Assembly (NCBI GenBank): GCA_017399305.1
Contig: JAFQDK010000009.1
Span: 1-64,000, forward strand
DNA from: Clostridia bacterium
GTDB taxonomy: Bacteria > Bacillota > Clostridia > Oscillospirales > CAG-272
Length of the DNA stretch: 64,000 nt
Direction of reading: 5' to 3'
This document shows, in pieces, positions 6,067 to 15,658 of this stretch. Position numbers and translations under genes: made by a program. The notes below the pieces were generated by a model. That model was given only the letters and a program-made list of their open reading frames with translations. It was not told the origin of the DNA and searched no databases. Position 1 is the first letter of the stretch. Each line of letters opens with the position of its first letter.

Positions 6067-7071
6067 ATGAAAGTCCCAAAGTTGAAAGATGGCTTGACGA
6101 TTGGAGTTTTCTCATCGTCCTCGCCGATTTCTGCAACTGTTCCTGTTAGATATAACCGTGGAAAAGAATACTTAGCATCTAAAGGTATTCGTATCATTGA
6201 TGGAAGTCTCTTTGGAAAACAGGATTATTATCGTTCCGGTAGTATTAAAGAGCGCGCTGATGAGTTTAATCAGTTGTTATATAATGATGAAGTTCAGGTG
6301 CTTATGGCGGCAATCGGTGGCTACAACACAAATTCTATCCTGCCGTATATCGATTATGAATATCTAAAGCGGCATCCTAAAATTATTATCGGATACTCCG
6401 ACACAACCGCTTTGTTATTAGGCATATATGCAAAAACAGGACTTGTTACTTTCTACGGTCCTGCTTTGGCATCTTCTTTTGGAGAGTTTCCGCCGTTTGT
6501 AGATATGACGTTTGATAATTTCATGTCCATTGTTTGTGATGACATCAAATTGCCTTATGAATATAAGATGCCGCCCGTATGGACTGATGAATTTATCAAT
6601 TGGAGCCAGCAGGACAGAGGAAAGGTAGAATATACAAACAGCTTGGTATGTGTGAATTCCGGAATTTGCAGAGGACGATTGATTGGTGGAAATTTAAATA
6701 CAATGAGCGGCTTTTTCGGAACGGAATATATGCCGGAGATTAAAGAAGGAGACATCCTGCTGATTGAAGATTCTCTAAAAGATGCGTGTACTATCGAACG
6801 GTCATTTTCGATGTTGAAATTGGCAGGCGTATTTGACAAAATCGGTGGTATTATTCTTGGTAAACACGAGAAATTCGACGATAACGGAACAGGCAGAAAA
6901 CCGTATGAGATTTTATCTGAAGTGTTAGATGGGTGCCGCATTCCGTTTTTAGCGGAATTTGACTGTTGCCATACACATCCGATGTTTACAATGCCTATTG
7001 GTTGTCAAGTGGAATTGGATGCAACCAATAAGAGAATCACACTTTTGGAAAGTCCGCTTGAAATTGAATAA
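6067..7071 (+). CDS. S66 family LD-carboxypeptidase (MccF/LdcA-like)
   Basis: A 334-residue serine peptidase of family S66, which removes the terminal D-residue from muropeptide tetrapeptides or hydrolyses peptide antibiotics of the microcin C type. The nucleophile elbow reads IIGYSDTTALL with Ser about residue 111. The catalytic Glu lies in ILLIEDS and the His in DCCHTHP near the C-terminus, giving the Ser-Glu-His triad of the family. There is no signal peptide, so it acts in the cytoplasm. The start is ATG 6067 after AAAGGAG; an upstream GTG overlaps the promoter. It is monocistronic, with its own promoter and terminator. Cell-wall recycling versus self-immunity cannot be told apart. Confidence 0.9.
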   Translation: MKVPKLKDGLTIGVFSSSSPISATVPVRYNRGKEYLASKGIRIIDGSLFGKQDYYRSGSIKERADEFNQLLYNDEVQVLMAAIGGYNTNSILPYIDYEYLKRHPKIIIGYSDTTALLLGIYAKTGLVTFYGPALASSFGEFPPFVDMTFDNFMSIVCDDIKLPYEYKMPPVWTDEFINWSQQDRGKVEYTNSLVCVNSGICRGRLIGGNLNTMSGFFGTEYMPEIKEGDILLIEDSLKDACTIERSFSMLKLAGVFDKIGGIILGKHEKFDDNGTGRKPYEILSEVLDGCRIPFLAEFDCCHTHPMFTMPIGCQVELDATNKRITLLESPLEIE

Positions 7072-7075
7072 CACA

Positions 7076-7105
7076 AAAAGCCTCTCGTAAAGAGAGGCTT
7101 TTTTT
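7076..7105 (+). terminator. Intrinsic terminator
   Basis: AAAAAGCCTCTC-GTAA-AGAGAGGCTTTTTTT. The stem and loop nearly repeat the terminator at 5192-5221. Confidence 0.9.
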
Positions 7106-7278
7106 ATTGTTCGGTTGTCGCTTTAAGGATGCGAATAACATCTAAAAGTGAAAGCTCACCGTCGCAGTTCGCATCTGCACGGGTATTTTTTGTGTTGTTC
7201 GTAAGGCTTCGCAGAGCCTGTTAAAGCGTCGGAATCGGGTTGTACATGATAGGTGTAGCGCCGTTTTCACGGATTTTG
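7104..7278 (-). pseudogene. Remnant of a secreted SGNH hydrolase/dockerin gene
   Basis: In one minus-strand frame the sequence reads NNDKIRENGATPIMYNP, then an in-frame stop, then ALRSLTNNTKNT, then ADANCDGELSLLDVIRILKA, ending in TAA at 7104-7106. The first part matches the KxxRENGATPVLYATWG stretch of the SGNH domain in the 37679-40093 protein. The last part is the second half of a type I dockerin. The middle of the parent gene is deleted. The AraC gene ends inside the 5' edge of the remnant, so the deletion joined the two. Confidence 0.65.
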
Positions 7279-8100
7279 TCATTGTTTTTGAGAATTGCTG
7301 CGGTATTGTTTTGGGGTAACTCCGTATTTTTGCTTGAACAGGCGAGAAAAATAGTGTGCATCCTCAAATCCGACATCTTCTGCTATTGCCGCAATTTCCA
7401 TGCTTGTTTGCTCAAGCATGCTGCATGCAAGGCGCAGGCGGCGTGAGAGATGATAGTCATAAGGGGTAGAGCCGTATTCCGACTTAAAAAGCTTTATGCA
7501 ATAATCTATCGAGCGGAACGTGATTGCCGCTATTTCCGCATTGCCGACAGGACGATGAATGTTTGCATCGAGAAACTCTTTTATTTTTACAGCTTCTGGT
7601 GAGTGCTTTGCGTTTTTGCAGATTTGTTGCAACCCGACAAGCAGTTCCATGTAGAGTCCTGCCAGTATTCGCTGACAGTCAATATCGGATATTTCGGATG
7701 AGAGGAGCTCCATAACACGCTCGAAAATATAGTATAGCGGCTCTCCGTCAAACAACCACTTGTCAATGCCGTATTCGCCAAGCAGGCGTGAGGGGAGATT
7801 GCCGTGATAGTTTATCCATATTTTGTGCAGAGGTGCATCTTGTGAAGAATAGTAGTCGTGCGGAATTCCTGCCTGTAAAACATATGCCTGTCCCTTTTGT
7901 ACTTTGTGCATACTGCCGTTCATCAGTACATAGCCTTCTCCGTCGATGATATATTCGACAACGGTAGTGCGAGACATTTTGCGTCTCACCCGATAGCGTT
8001 CATCGGGAAAAGAAACTCCGATGGCACTTGCATAAAGCGGCATGCCACCTCCGCGTGAAAGTAATCGGAGCTTTTCGTTTTTTCTTATATCGTAGCCCAC
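7279..8100 (-). CDS. AraC family transcriptional regulator
   Basis: A 273-residue AraC-type regulator. The N-terminal half is a cupin-like sensor (VVEYIIDGEGYVLMNG…VLQAGIPHDYYSSQ, about residues 47-86). Two helix-turn-helix motifs occupy about 170-270, with the signature IAEDVGFEDAHYFSRLFKQKYGVTPKQYR. The start is GTG 8100, with GGAG about 7 nt upstream. It is divergent from the GH2 gene at 8205, which it probably activates in response to a sugar. A perfect 12-bp palindrome ATAGTATACTAT (8153-8164) lies in the shared intergenic region. Its 3' end abuts a decayed SGNH/dockerin fragment. Confidence 0.9.
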   Translation of the reverse strand: MGYDIRKNEKLRLLSRGGGMPLYASAIGVSFPDERYRVRRKMSRTTVVEYIIDGEGYVLMNGSMHKVQKGQAYVLQAGIPHDYYSSQDAPLHKIWINYHGNLPSRLLGEYGIDKWLFDGEPLYYIFERVMELLSSEISDIDCQRILAGLYMELLVGLQQICKNAKHSPEAVKIKEFLDANIHRPVGNAEIAAITFRSIDYCIKLFKSEYGSTPYDYHLSRRLRLACSMLEQTSMEIAAIAEDVGFEDAHYFSRLFKQKYGVTPKQYRSNSQKQ

Positions 8101-8152
8101 TTATTTTCTCCACTTTTTTGATTATATTTTCACTGTTTTATGCCACTTACTA

Positions 8153-8164
8153 ATAGTATACTAT
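8153..8164. promoter_or_regulatory. Palindrome between araC-type gene and GH2 gene
   Basis: ATAGTATACTAT is a perfect 12-bp palindrome midway between the divergent regulator and enzyme genes. It could be a regulator site, but AraC proteins usually bind direct repeats, so this is weak. Confidence 0.3.
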
Positions 8165-8204
8165 ATTTGTAGATAAAATCAATAGTTTTACTGGAGGAAA
8201 TATT

Positions 8205-9926
8205 ATGATACCGCGTCCAGAATATCCGCGTCCGCAATTTGAACGCAAAAACTGGATCAACTTAAATGGCGAATGGGATTTTGCCATAGACCGCGCAAAG
8301 AGCGGAGAAGAAAGGAAACTGTATCTTGACGGAGACTTCCCGCTTAAAATACAACTTCCGTTTTGCCCAGAGAGTGTGCTTTCGGGCATAGGAGATACAG
8401 ATTTTATGGAATGTGTATGGTATCGCCGCACGGTTAAACTGCCGAACGGTTGGGCAGAGAGTGGCAGACGAACCATTCTTAACATAGGCGCATCCGATTA
8501 TGAAACCAAGGTATGGGTCAACGGCAAATATTTAGGCAGACATATAGGCGGATTTGTGACCTTTGCATTTGATATTACAGATGCACTTGAGACAGACGAG
8601 GCGACAATCGTTATTTCGGCAACCGACATTTGCCGTAGCGGAAGTCAGCCTGTAGGCAAGCAGAGCAAGAGGTATAATTCTTATGCCTGCAGTTACACAC
8701 GTACTACGGGAATCTGGCAGACCGTATGGCTTGAAAATGTGCCGAACCATTATATAAATCGCGTGAAGTATCGCCCTTCGGTGGAGAATCAGAGCATTAG
8801 TGTCGAGGCGATATGTGCAAATGCCTCGGGAAAGACACTTACCGCTACTGCGTATTTTAACGGCAAGGCGGTTGGCAGTGACAGTGTAAAGGTGTCATGC
8901 AATACTGCCGAACTTAGAATTAACCTTTCCGAGCTGCATCTTTGGGATGTCGGCGACGGTAAACTCTATGACCTTGTGCTCGACCTTGACGGTGACACTG
9001 TATACTCCTATTTCGGTATGCGCTCTCTTGAATACAAAGAGGGAAAAGCGTTTATCAACGGAAGACCTGTGTTCCAGCGTCTTATACTTGATCAGGGCTT
9101 TTATCCCGACGGCATATACACCGCACCTAATGAAGAGGCGCTTATTGCCGACATCACAAGGTCTATGGATATGGGATTCAACGGTGCACGTCTGCATCAG
9201 AAGGTGTTTGAACCACGATTCCTTTATCATTGTGACCGACTCGGATATATAGTCTGGGGAGAGCATGCAAGCTGGGGACTTGATGTTGAAAGCCCTACTT
9301 GCTGGCAGGGATTCTTACCCGAATGGCAGGAGATTTTAGAGCGTGACTGCAATCATCCGGCTATTATCGGTTGGTGTCCGCTTAACGAAACGCATGCCGC
9401 TGTCAAGCCTGAGTTCCATATCTTCCTCAAGGCACTAAGAGACTTTACCAAGTCTTTTGACCCCGACCGTATGTTTATTGATTCATCGGGATATTGGCAT
9501 TTTGACGATTCTACCGACATTTGGGATACGCATGACTACGATCAGGATCCCGTAACCTTCCGTGAACGTTATTTGCCGCTTGAAGAAGGTGCCACGGTAA
9601 TTCCCAAAAACAGTCGAAAGCAGGAGGGACCCTACACATTTATGAGTGAATTCGGCGGCATCTGGTGGGATCCCGAAAATGAAAACCGCGGCTGGGGATA
9701 TGGCGGAAAGAGCATGCGTCCGAGTAGCAAAGAGGAGTTTATCGAGCGTTATCGCGGTCTTGTTACCGCAATGCTTGAAAACAAGGGCATGAGTGCTTTT
9801 TGCTATACACAGCTTACCGATGTTGAGCAGGAGGTCAACGGACTTTATACTTATGACCGCAGACCGAAGTTTGATATCGAGGTGCTTCGCTCCATCAATA
9901 CGCAGAAAGCGGCTATAGAAGAATAA
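8205..9926 (+). CDS. Cytoplasmic glycoside hydrolase family 2 enzyme (beta-galactosidase/glucuronidase-like)
   Basis: A 573-residue GH2 retaining glycosidase without signal peptide. The N-terminal jelly roll covers about residues 1-180 (RPEYPRPQFERKNWINLNGEWDF), an Ig-like domain 185-265, and the TIM barrel 270-570. The acid/base Glu is about 385 in CPLNETHA, and the nucleophile Glu about 472 in FMSEFGG. The exact sugar (galactoside, glucuronide, mannoside) is not determined. GGAGG precedes the ATG. It lies 19 nt before the secreted GH2 gene and is divergent from the AraC regulator. The two enzymes share the N-terminal motif, so they may cut related linkages inside and outside the cell. Confidence 0.92.
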   Translation: MIPRPEYPRPQFERKNWINLNGEWDFAIDRAKSGEERKLYLDGDFPLKIQLPFCPESVLSGIGDTDFMECVWYRRTVKLPNGWAESGRRTILNIGASDYETKVWVNGKYLGRHIGGFVTFAFDITDALETDEATIVISATDICRSGSQPVGKQSKRYNSYACSYTRTTGIWQTVWLENVPNHYINRVKYRPSVENQSISVEAICANASGKTLTATAYFNGKAVGSDSVKVSCNTAELRINLSELHLWDVGDGKLYDLVLDLDGDTVYSYFGMRSLEYKEGKAFINGRPVFQRLILDQGFYPDGIYTAPNEEALIADITRSMDMGFNGARLHQKVFEPRFLYHCDRLGYIVWGEHASWGLDVESPTCWQGFLPEWQEILERDCNHPAIIGWCPLNETHAAVKPEFHIFLKALRDFTKSFDPDRMFIDSSGYWHFDDSTDIWDTHDYDQDPVTFRERYLPLEEGATVIPKNSRKQEGPYTFMSEFGGIWWDPENENRGWGYGGKSMRPSSKEEFIERYRGLVTAMLENKGMSAFCYTQLTDVEQEVNGLYTYDRRPKFDIEVLRSINTQKAAIEE

Positions 9927-9945
9927 AAAATGAGGAGGTAAACAT

Positions 9946-12900
9946 ATGCGTAAACTGTTAATATGCATTTTTTGCATTTGCTTGCTTGTAGGTGCTATTA
10001 CCGTAAATGCTGCAGACAGCGGTCCTGTTGCACTGTATACATTTGATAACGGCGACCTTAGCGACTCCAGCGGTAATGGCTACACAGGTGTTGCGGCAGG
10101 TGCGAAGAATCTTACATTTGCAACTGCACAAGAACGTGGCGGCGTGCTTGAGCTCAACAACCACGGCTTAAAGCGCAATACAGGTGCAAGCGGCTTCCAA
10201 ATCCCGACAGACGGGCTAAAAGAAGCAGAAAACTTCACTCTTGTTATGGATATGTATGTACAGACAGATGGAACAAATCAGAACTGGTTTGATATAAGTG
10301 CAGGTTCTAATACAGCTTCCAGTCCTCACCACTATCTTGTGGGTTTGCTTGCATACAGTACATGCGGAATAAACTCGGAGCTTAAAACAACGCTTGTAAA
10401 CGGAACTTCAAGCGTGCGTATATATAAAAAATATACGTTTGACAAGGTGTATCAGTGGGCGCAGATTGCATATGTAAACGAGGGCGGCAATGCAACAATA
10501 TACCTTGACGGCGAGGTGGTCGCAAGCGGCAATCAAAAGCGTACTGTTGCCGATATGCTCTCTGTAGACGGCGCAACTATCACCGTCGGCATGTCATCAT
10601 TCTGGAATGACCCCGGTCTTGATGCAAGAATTGACAATGTTGCCGTATATGACCGTGCACTTGATGCAAGCGAACTTTCTGAGCTTGTAACAGAGGAGAG
10701 CCCTGCACTTGAAGCGTTTTTCCCCGAACTTGGAGAAAACGGACTTGTAAATGAGTACAGTCTGTTGAACAGCACAAGTCTTACCAAAGGCGATTATCTT
10801 GTCACATATACATCCGACAATATTGCCTATGCCGATAACGAGGCGCTTCTGGTAGAATATACAGGCACCGAGGACTACATTTTTGCATCGTGGGAAGGCA
10901 GAATTGCAGCACCCGAGGATGGAAACTATACATTTTACCTCTACTCCGACAACGGCGTGCGCCTGTACATTGACGGCAAGTGCGTTATAGACTGGTGGGT
11001 AACGCAATGGGATAAAGAACAGCAATCTGCTTCGGTTTATCTTGAAAAGGGTGTGCCGCATACATTTAAGCTTGAGTGGCTTGAGTATACGGGTGGCAGC
11101 CACGTACTCTTACGTTGGAAAAACGATAAAAATATAGGAAAAACCATTGTTCCTCAGTCTGCGTTCTATCTTCCTGCAGATTTTGACCAACCCATCGCCA
11201 AGAGTATTGATGTATCTGATGCCAAGCTTGACCGCAACGATGCGGATTTCGGCGGAAGTATTAAACTTCACGGATATAATCTTGAAAATGCAGAAAAGTT
11301 TATACTTATCGGTGCATCGGGTGTAGATATGCAAAATGCTCCCGAGCTTTCCTGCACGGGAATCACGGACACATATGCGGTGCTTTCCGTCCCCGAAGGC
11401 CTTATGGCAGGCAAATACCGTGTAAAGGTTTTTGGCGACGGAAAGGTTTCGGTGTCCGAGGATGCTATCGAAATAATAGCGGCAGATGGCGAAACAAGCC
11501 GCCCCGAGCATCCCGACCCTGCATGGAAGAGGGAAGATTGGATCAACTTAAACGGTTATTGGGACTTTACCTTTGACCCAAATGAAGTAGGCATTGCCGA
11601 AAAGTGGTATAACGGCGAAAAGGCTTTTGACAAAAAGATCAACGTGCCGTATCCGTGGGAGTCCGAGCTATCCGGTATTGCCGATACCGAGTACAAGGGG
11701 CAGGCATGGTACAGCCGCACACTTTCAGTACCCGAAGAGTGGTTAGCTGACGGCAAAGCGGTCTATGTCTGCTTTGGCGCGGTCGATGCCAAGTGCCGCG
11801 TATTTGTCAACGGCACCGAGATTTGCTCACATGACGGCGGCTACACGCCGTTTGAGGTGGATGTCACAAGTTTTGTTACCTCAGGCGACAACAATCTCAC
11901 CCTTTGGGTTGAGGACAAAGCGGACTTCAAGGATGACACATATATAGCACTTGTTGGCAAGCAGGGACGTACTGCACCCGTAGGTTACACGCACACCTCG
12001 GGCATCTGGCAGACCGTGTATATGGAATGCCGCAGTAAAACTCACCTTGACTATGCACATGCAAATGTAAGCGTTGATTTGGGCGAAAACGATGCCGACA
12101 GTGTGCAGTTCGATCTGCGTATCCTTGCGGATAAGGCGCAGACACTCACGGTAAACTACGACTTTGCAAGTTACCTTTGGGATGAGGCAGCGGGCAAGGA
12201 CATTGCCACAGGCTCATCACTTACAGCATCACATAATGTAACAGTCACAGCAGGTGAAAATACGGTGAAAATGCCTGTGCTCTCCATTGAAAATGCAAAA
12301 TGGTGGTCACCCGAAGAGCCAAATCTGTATTACGGTACAATTACACTTTCCGACGAAAGCGGTAATGTACTCGACAGAGTAAGCACTTATTTCGGATTGC
12401 GTGAGGTCTATACCGAAAAATATGACGGCCGTGCATATGAGTATATTTATTTCAACGGTGCGCCTGTATTTATGTCGGGCGTGCTTGATCAGGGCTTCTA
12501 TAGAGACGGTATATATACCGCTCCGAGCGAAGAAACACTGAAATTTGATGTGCTCGAAATGAAAAAGTTAGGCTTTAATACCATCCGCAAGCACCTTAAA
12601 ATTGAGGACCCTCTCCAGTATTATTGGTGTGACAAGCTCGGTATGTTTGTATGGCAGGACATGCCTCACTCAACAGGTATGAATGCAAGTGCAGAGGGAG
12701 CAGAGACTCTCGGACGCAAATTGTACGAAGCATCGCTTTTAGATGCAATTGACCGAGACTACAACCGTCCGTCAATAGTGCTTATGGTGCTTTTTAACGA
12801 AACGTGGGGAATAAAGCACGATGCACCAAAAGCATCTGACGGCATGACTACGAATGCATGGATGCAGTCGGTCTACTATCTGACAAAAGAGAAGGCACCT

Positions 12901-14694
12901 CATCTGCTTGTCGAGGATATGTCCGCATGCAATGAGGACCATATTCAGCCTACGGATATTGTTACCTTCCATGAGTACCCGAACTATTATGAGCAGGCAC
13001 TCGAGCTTCATCTGCGCCATGCGAATAATGCAACAGCAGGCTCCGGCTTTGAGTTCCGTGACGGATTTTCTTATGAGGGCGAGCCGCTTCTCAACTCCGA
13101 GTACGGCGGTGTAGGATGCTTTGAAGGCGACCTTGACGTTTCGCTTTGCTTTAAGTATCAGACGGACCTGTTCCGTATGCATGAGATATTTAACGGCTAT
13201 ATTTATACCGAGCCGTATGACGTTGAGTATGAACGCAACGGAATCTTTTCCTACGACCGACGTGCAAAGGTATTTCCGTACGGAGAAATTGCGTGGGGCG
13301 GCGATATGACAGTAGCCGACCTCAATCAGTCTTGCTTTGTAGGTGTTTATAATCAGCCTGCTGAGGAAATCGCCGCAGGCGGCAGATTCTCCGCTGATAT
13401 GGTTGCGGTTAATTTCTCGGCAAGAAAATTTGAAAATGCTTCTCTCCATTGGCGTTTTGACGCAACAGATGCTTTTGGCAACTCTATTGCAACAGGACTT
13501 TCGGGAGAGCTTGAAATTCCGTATTCGTCATATACGGCAGAGCATTATTCCCTTGAATTCGATTTGCCCGATGAGTCGTGCGTCGGTACAATAACGGTCT
13601 GGGTCGAAGAAAACGGCATAAAGATAGCGAAGAATTTTATCAATGTTATCGTAAACGGTGATATTGACGAAACCGAGTATTTTTCAAACTCCTCTGTCGC
13701 ACTTCGTAAATCCGATACCGATGCTTCTGTATACGGTAGCGGCTCTGTAAATCTTGAATATGCTTTGCCCGAAGGCTATGACATGAGCAGTGTTACCTCT
13801 ATGCGTATCATTGCCGAAGTGTCGTCAATGAAAGAAAGCACGATGAATTATAATATTTATAATTCCGAAATGTCACAGACAGTCGAAGGCGGTGAGCGTC
13901 CGTCGGATATGACCGTGTATGTAAACGGCATCGAGCTTGACACGGTATATCTTCCCGATAATCCGCGTGATATGCGTGCTGCTCTTACAATAAACGACGA
14001 GCTTAATAAAGGATCATCGGCAGGCAATTTCGGATATCTTGTCAATATCCGTGTACCCGATGACAAGATTGATGATGTGCGTGAAGCGATACTTGCCGAT
14101 GGCAAGATAACCGTAACTTATGCGGTAAAGGAAGATGCAGATAACAGAAACGGCATCCGCCTTTACAACAGCGAAAACGGTCGCTATATGTTAAGCCCCA
14201 CAGTATTGCTCAATCCCATGGATGTTTACAGAAGCTACGAGAGCAACTATTCTGCCTCGGCAATGCTTTCCGACGGTGATACACTTTCTGTCCGCGGCGG
14301 TAATGTCAAAGCTTCGCTACGGGGCGGTGTATTGACGGTCAACGGACATACCGCAAATCTCGGTGAGGGCGCGCATACCGTAGAGATTCGCGCATTTGAC
14401 ACACGCTACACGGTTTATGCGGATGCAAATCCCACTCCGGTTATTGAATTCTATGATGAAACAGAATTTCTTTCAAACATTGCCGAAACTACAGGAGAGG
14501 GACTTGTTATTGCACCCGAAACATATAAATGGCTTCTCGGCGACGTTGACGGTGATGAAGAACTTGATATTGCGGATGTGCTTCTTTTACTTAATGCTAT
14601 TGTAAATGAACAAGATAGCAACGCTGATATGAACAGCGACGGAAGAATCACTTTGATTGATGTTATCGCATTGTTAAAAGTGGTTGCAGCATAA
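9946..14694 (+). CDS. Secreted multimodular GH2 enzyme with LamG, PA14 and dockerin
   Basis: A 1582-residue extracellular glycosidase. Modules in order: signal peptide (1-22); LamG-type lectin domain (about 25-240, VALYTFDNGDLSDSSGNGYTG); PA14 carbohydrate-binding domain (about 260-395); an Ig-like linker; GH2 jelly roll, Ig and TIM barrel (about 510-1115), with acid/base E952 in LFNETWG and nucleophile E1052 in NSEYGG; beta-rich C-terminal modules; and a type I dockerin (about 1525-1582) with two Ca-binding loops (DVDGDEELD, DMNSDGRIT). The dockerin implies attachment to a cohesin scaffold not seen in this window. GAGGAGGT lies just before the ATG. It is cotranscribed with the cytoplasmic GH2 gene and ends at a strong terminator. 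Confidence 0.93.
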   Translation: MRKLLICIFCICLLVGAITVNAADSGPVALYTFDNGDLSDSSGNGYTGVAAGAKNLTFATAQERGGVLELNNHGLKRNTGASGFQIPTDGLKEAENFTLVMDMYVQTDGTNQNWFDISAGSNTASSPHHYLVGLLAYSTCGINSELKTTLVNGTSSVRIYKKYTFDKVYQWAQIAYVNEGGNATIYLDGEVVASGNQKRTVADMLSVDGATITVGMSSFWNDPGLDARIDNVAVYDRALDASELSELVTEESPALEAFFPELGENGLVNEYSLLNSTSLTKGDYLVTYTSDNIAYADNEALLVEYTGTEDYIFASWEGRIAAPEDGNYTFYLYSDNGVRLYIDGKCVIDWWVTQWDKEQQSASVYLEKGVPHTFKLEWLEYTGGSHVLLRWKNDKNIGKTIVPQSAFYLPADFDQPIAKSIDVSDAKLDRNDADFGGSIKLHGYNLENAEKFILIGASGVDMQNAPELSCTGITDTYAVLSVPEGLMAGKYRVKVFGDGKVSVSEDAIEIIAADGETSRPEHPDPAWKREDWINLNGYWDFTFDPNEVGIAEKWYNGEKAFDKKINVPYPWESELSGIADTEYKGQAWYSRTLSVPEEWLADGKAVYVCFGAVDAKCRVFVNGTEICSHDGGYTPFEVDVTSFVTSGDNNLTLWVEDKADFKDDTYIALVGKQGRTAPVGYTHTSGIWQTVYMECRSKTHLDYAHANVSVDLGENDADSVQFDLRILADKAQTLTVNYDFASYLWDEAAGKDIATGSSLTASHNVTVTAGENTVKMPVLSIENAKWWSPEEPNLYYGTITLSDESGNVLDRVSTYFGLREVYTEKYDGRAYEYIYFNGAPVFMSGVLDQGFYRDGIYTAPSEETLKFDVLEMKKLGFNTIRKHLKIEDPLQYYWCDKLGMFVWQDMPHSTGMNASAEGAETLGRKLYEASLLDAIDRDYNRPSIVLMVLFNETWGIKHDAPKASDGMTTNAWMQSVYYLTKEKAPHLLVEDMSACNEDHIQPTDIVTFHEYPNYYEQALELHLRHANNATAGSGFEFRDGFSYEGEPLLNSEYGGVGCFEGDLDVSLCFKYQTDLFRMHEIFNGYIYTEPYDVEYERNGIFSYDRRAKVFPYGEIAWGGDMTVADLNQSCFVGVYNQPAEEIAAGGRFSADMVAVNFSARKFENASLHWRFDATDAFGNSIATGLSGELEIPYSSYTAEHYSLEFDLPDESCVGTITVWVEENGIKIAKNFINVIVNGDIDETEYFSNSSVALRKSDTDASVYGSGSVNLEYALPEGYDMSSVTSMRIIAEVSSMKESTMNYNIYNSEMSQTVEGGERPSDMTVYVNGIELDTVYLPDNPRDMRAALTINDELNKGSSAGNFGYLVNIRVPDDKIDDVREAILADGKITVTYAVKEDADNRNGIRLYNSENGRYMLSPTVLLNPMDVYRSYESNYSASAMLSDGDTLSVRGGNVKASLRGGVLTVNGHTANLGEGAHTVEIRAFDTRYTVYADANPTPVIEFYDETEFLSNIAETTGEGLVIAPETYKWLLGDVDGDEELDIADVLLLLNAIVNEQDSNADMNSDGRITLIDVIALLKVVAA

Positions 14695-14705
14695 GCGATA
14701 CAATT

Positions 14706-14738
14706 AAAAAAGGCGGTTGTTTTTACAACCGTCTTTTT
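14706..14738 (+). terminator. Terminator after GH2 operon
   Basis: AAAAAGGCGGTTGT and ACAACCGTCTTTTT pair around a TTTT loop (about 14 bp), with a T tail. Confidence 0.9.
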
Positions 14739-14788
14739 GTTTGAACCAATATAATCATTTCACCGCTTTTCGATTGCATTCTATAGGC

Positions 14789-14817
14789 TTGCAACGTGTG
14801 CCGCGGTGTGGTATAAT
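14789..14817 (+). promoter_or_regulatory. Promoter of isomerase/dehydrogenase operon, shared 20-bp block
   Basis: TTGCAA and TATAAT are 17 bp apart. Positions 14798-14817 are identical to 6010-6029. The transcript would have a leader of about 100 nt with a hairpin (AAACGGT/ACCGTTT, roughly 14822-14843). Confidence 0.8.
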
Positions 14818-14923
14818 AAAAAAACGGTGTTTTCTTACCGTTTGTGCGTTTTCGGCATTCCCAGTCGGCGTGGTGTTAAAGCTTTGCAAAAGTCTTTGAC
14901 GGGGTTACTTAAGGAGAATAGCA

Positions 14924-15658
14924 ATGAAATATAGCTTAGGACTGGTTTCGGTTTCATTCAGAAAGCATACGCCAAAAGAAATACTTGCTGCCATGCGCTC
15001 TGCGGAGCTTGAGTTTGTCGAGTGGGGAAGCGATGTGCATGTCCCGCCGGATAAAGCCGGGGAAATTGCCGCATTGCAGGATGCTTATGGTATAAGCTGT
15101 TGTTCTTACGGCACATATTTTAAATTAGGCGTAACGCCGCTTTGTGAGCTTCAGGCTTACATAGGTGCTGCAAAGATTCTCGGTACAAGAATTATTCGCC
15201 TTTGGTGCGGCAACAAAAACAGTGAAGAGTATACCGAAGATGAAAAGGCGGAGCTTTTTGCCACCTGTAAAGCTGCGGCCGGTATCGCTGAGAATAACGG
15301 CGCGGTTTTATGCATGGAGTGCCATGGCGGCACATACACAAATACAAAAGAGTCTGCTTATGAACTTATACTGGCGGTTGATTCAAAGGCGTTTCGGATG
15401 TACTGGCAACCGAATCAGCACAGAACGGTTGCAGAAAACCTTGAATATGCAAAATTGCTTTCGCCTTACACCGAGCATCTGCACGTGTTTAACTGGAGTG
15501 GGAACAAGCGGTATTCTTTATGGGAAGCAAAGGATGTCTGGAGAGAATACCTTGGTTGCTATGATACACACAAAACGCTTTTGCTTGAGTTCATGCCGGA
15601 CGACAGAATCGAAACCCTGAAAAATGAGGCGGCGGCACTGAAGGAGATTGCAAAATGA
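14924..15658 (+). CDS. Sugar phosphate isomerase/epimerase (AP-endonuclease-2-like TIM barrel)
   Basis: A 244-residue protein of the xylose-isomerase-like TIM barrel superfamily, which isomerises or epimerises sugars using a bound metal. Metal-site acidic and histidine residues fit the segments VLCMECHGGTYTN (Glu and His), YWQPNQH and LHVFNW. The C-terminal LLLEFMPDD carries the last Glu. There is no signal peptide. Start at ATG 14924 after AAGGAG. It overlaps the dehydrogenase gene by ATGA, so the two are translationally coupled and probably act on successive steps of a sugar or sugar-acid route. The exact substrate is unknown. Confidence 0.82.
   Translation: MKYSLGLVSVSFRKHTPKEILAAMRSAELEFVEWGSDVHVPPDKAGEIAALQDAYGISCCSYGTYFKLGVTPLCELQAYIGAAKILGTRIIRLWCGNKNSEEYTEDEKAELFATCKAAAGIAENNGAVLCMECHGGTYTNTKESAYELILAVDSKAFRMYWQPNQHRTVAENLEYAKLLSPYTEHLHVFNWSGNKRYSLWEAKDVWREYLGCYDTHKTLLLEFMPDDRIETLKNEAAALKEIAK

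Noticed and set aside
12772..13449. Minus-strand open frame of 225 codons inside the secreted GH2 gene
   Set aside because: Lies opposite the catalytic barrel coding sequence, with Cys/Arg-rich composition typical of shadow frames.
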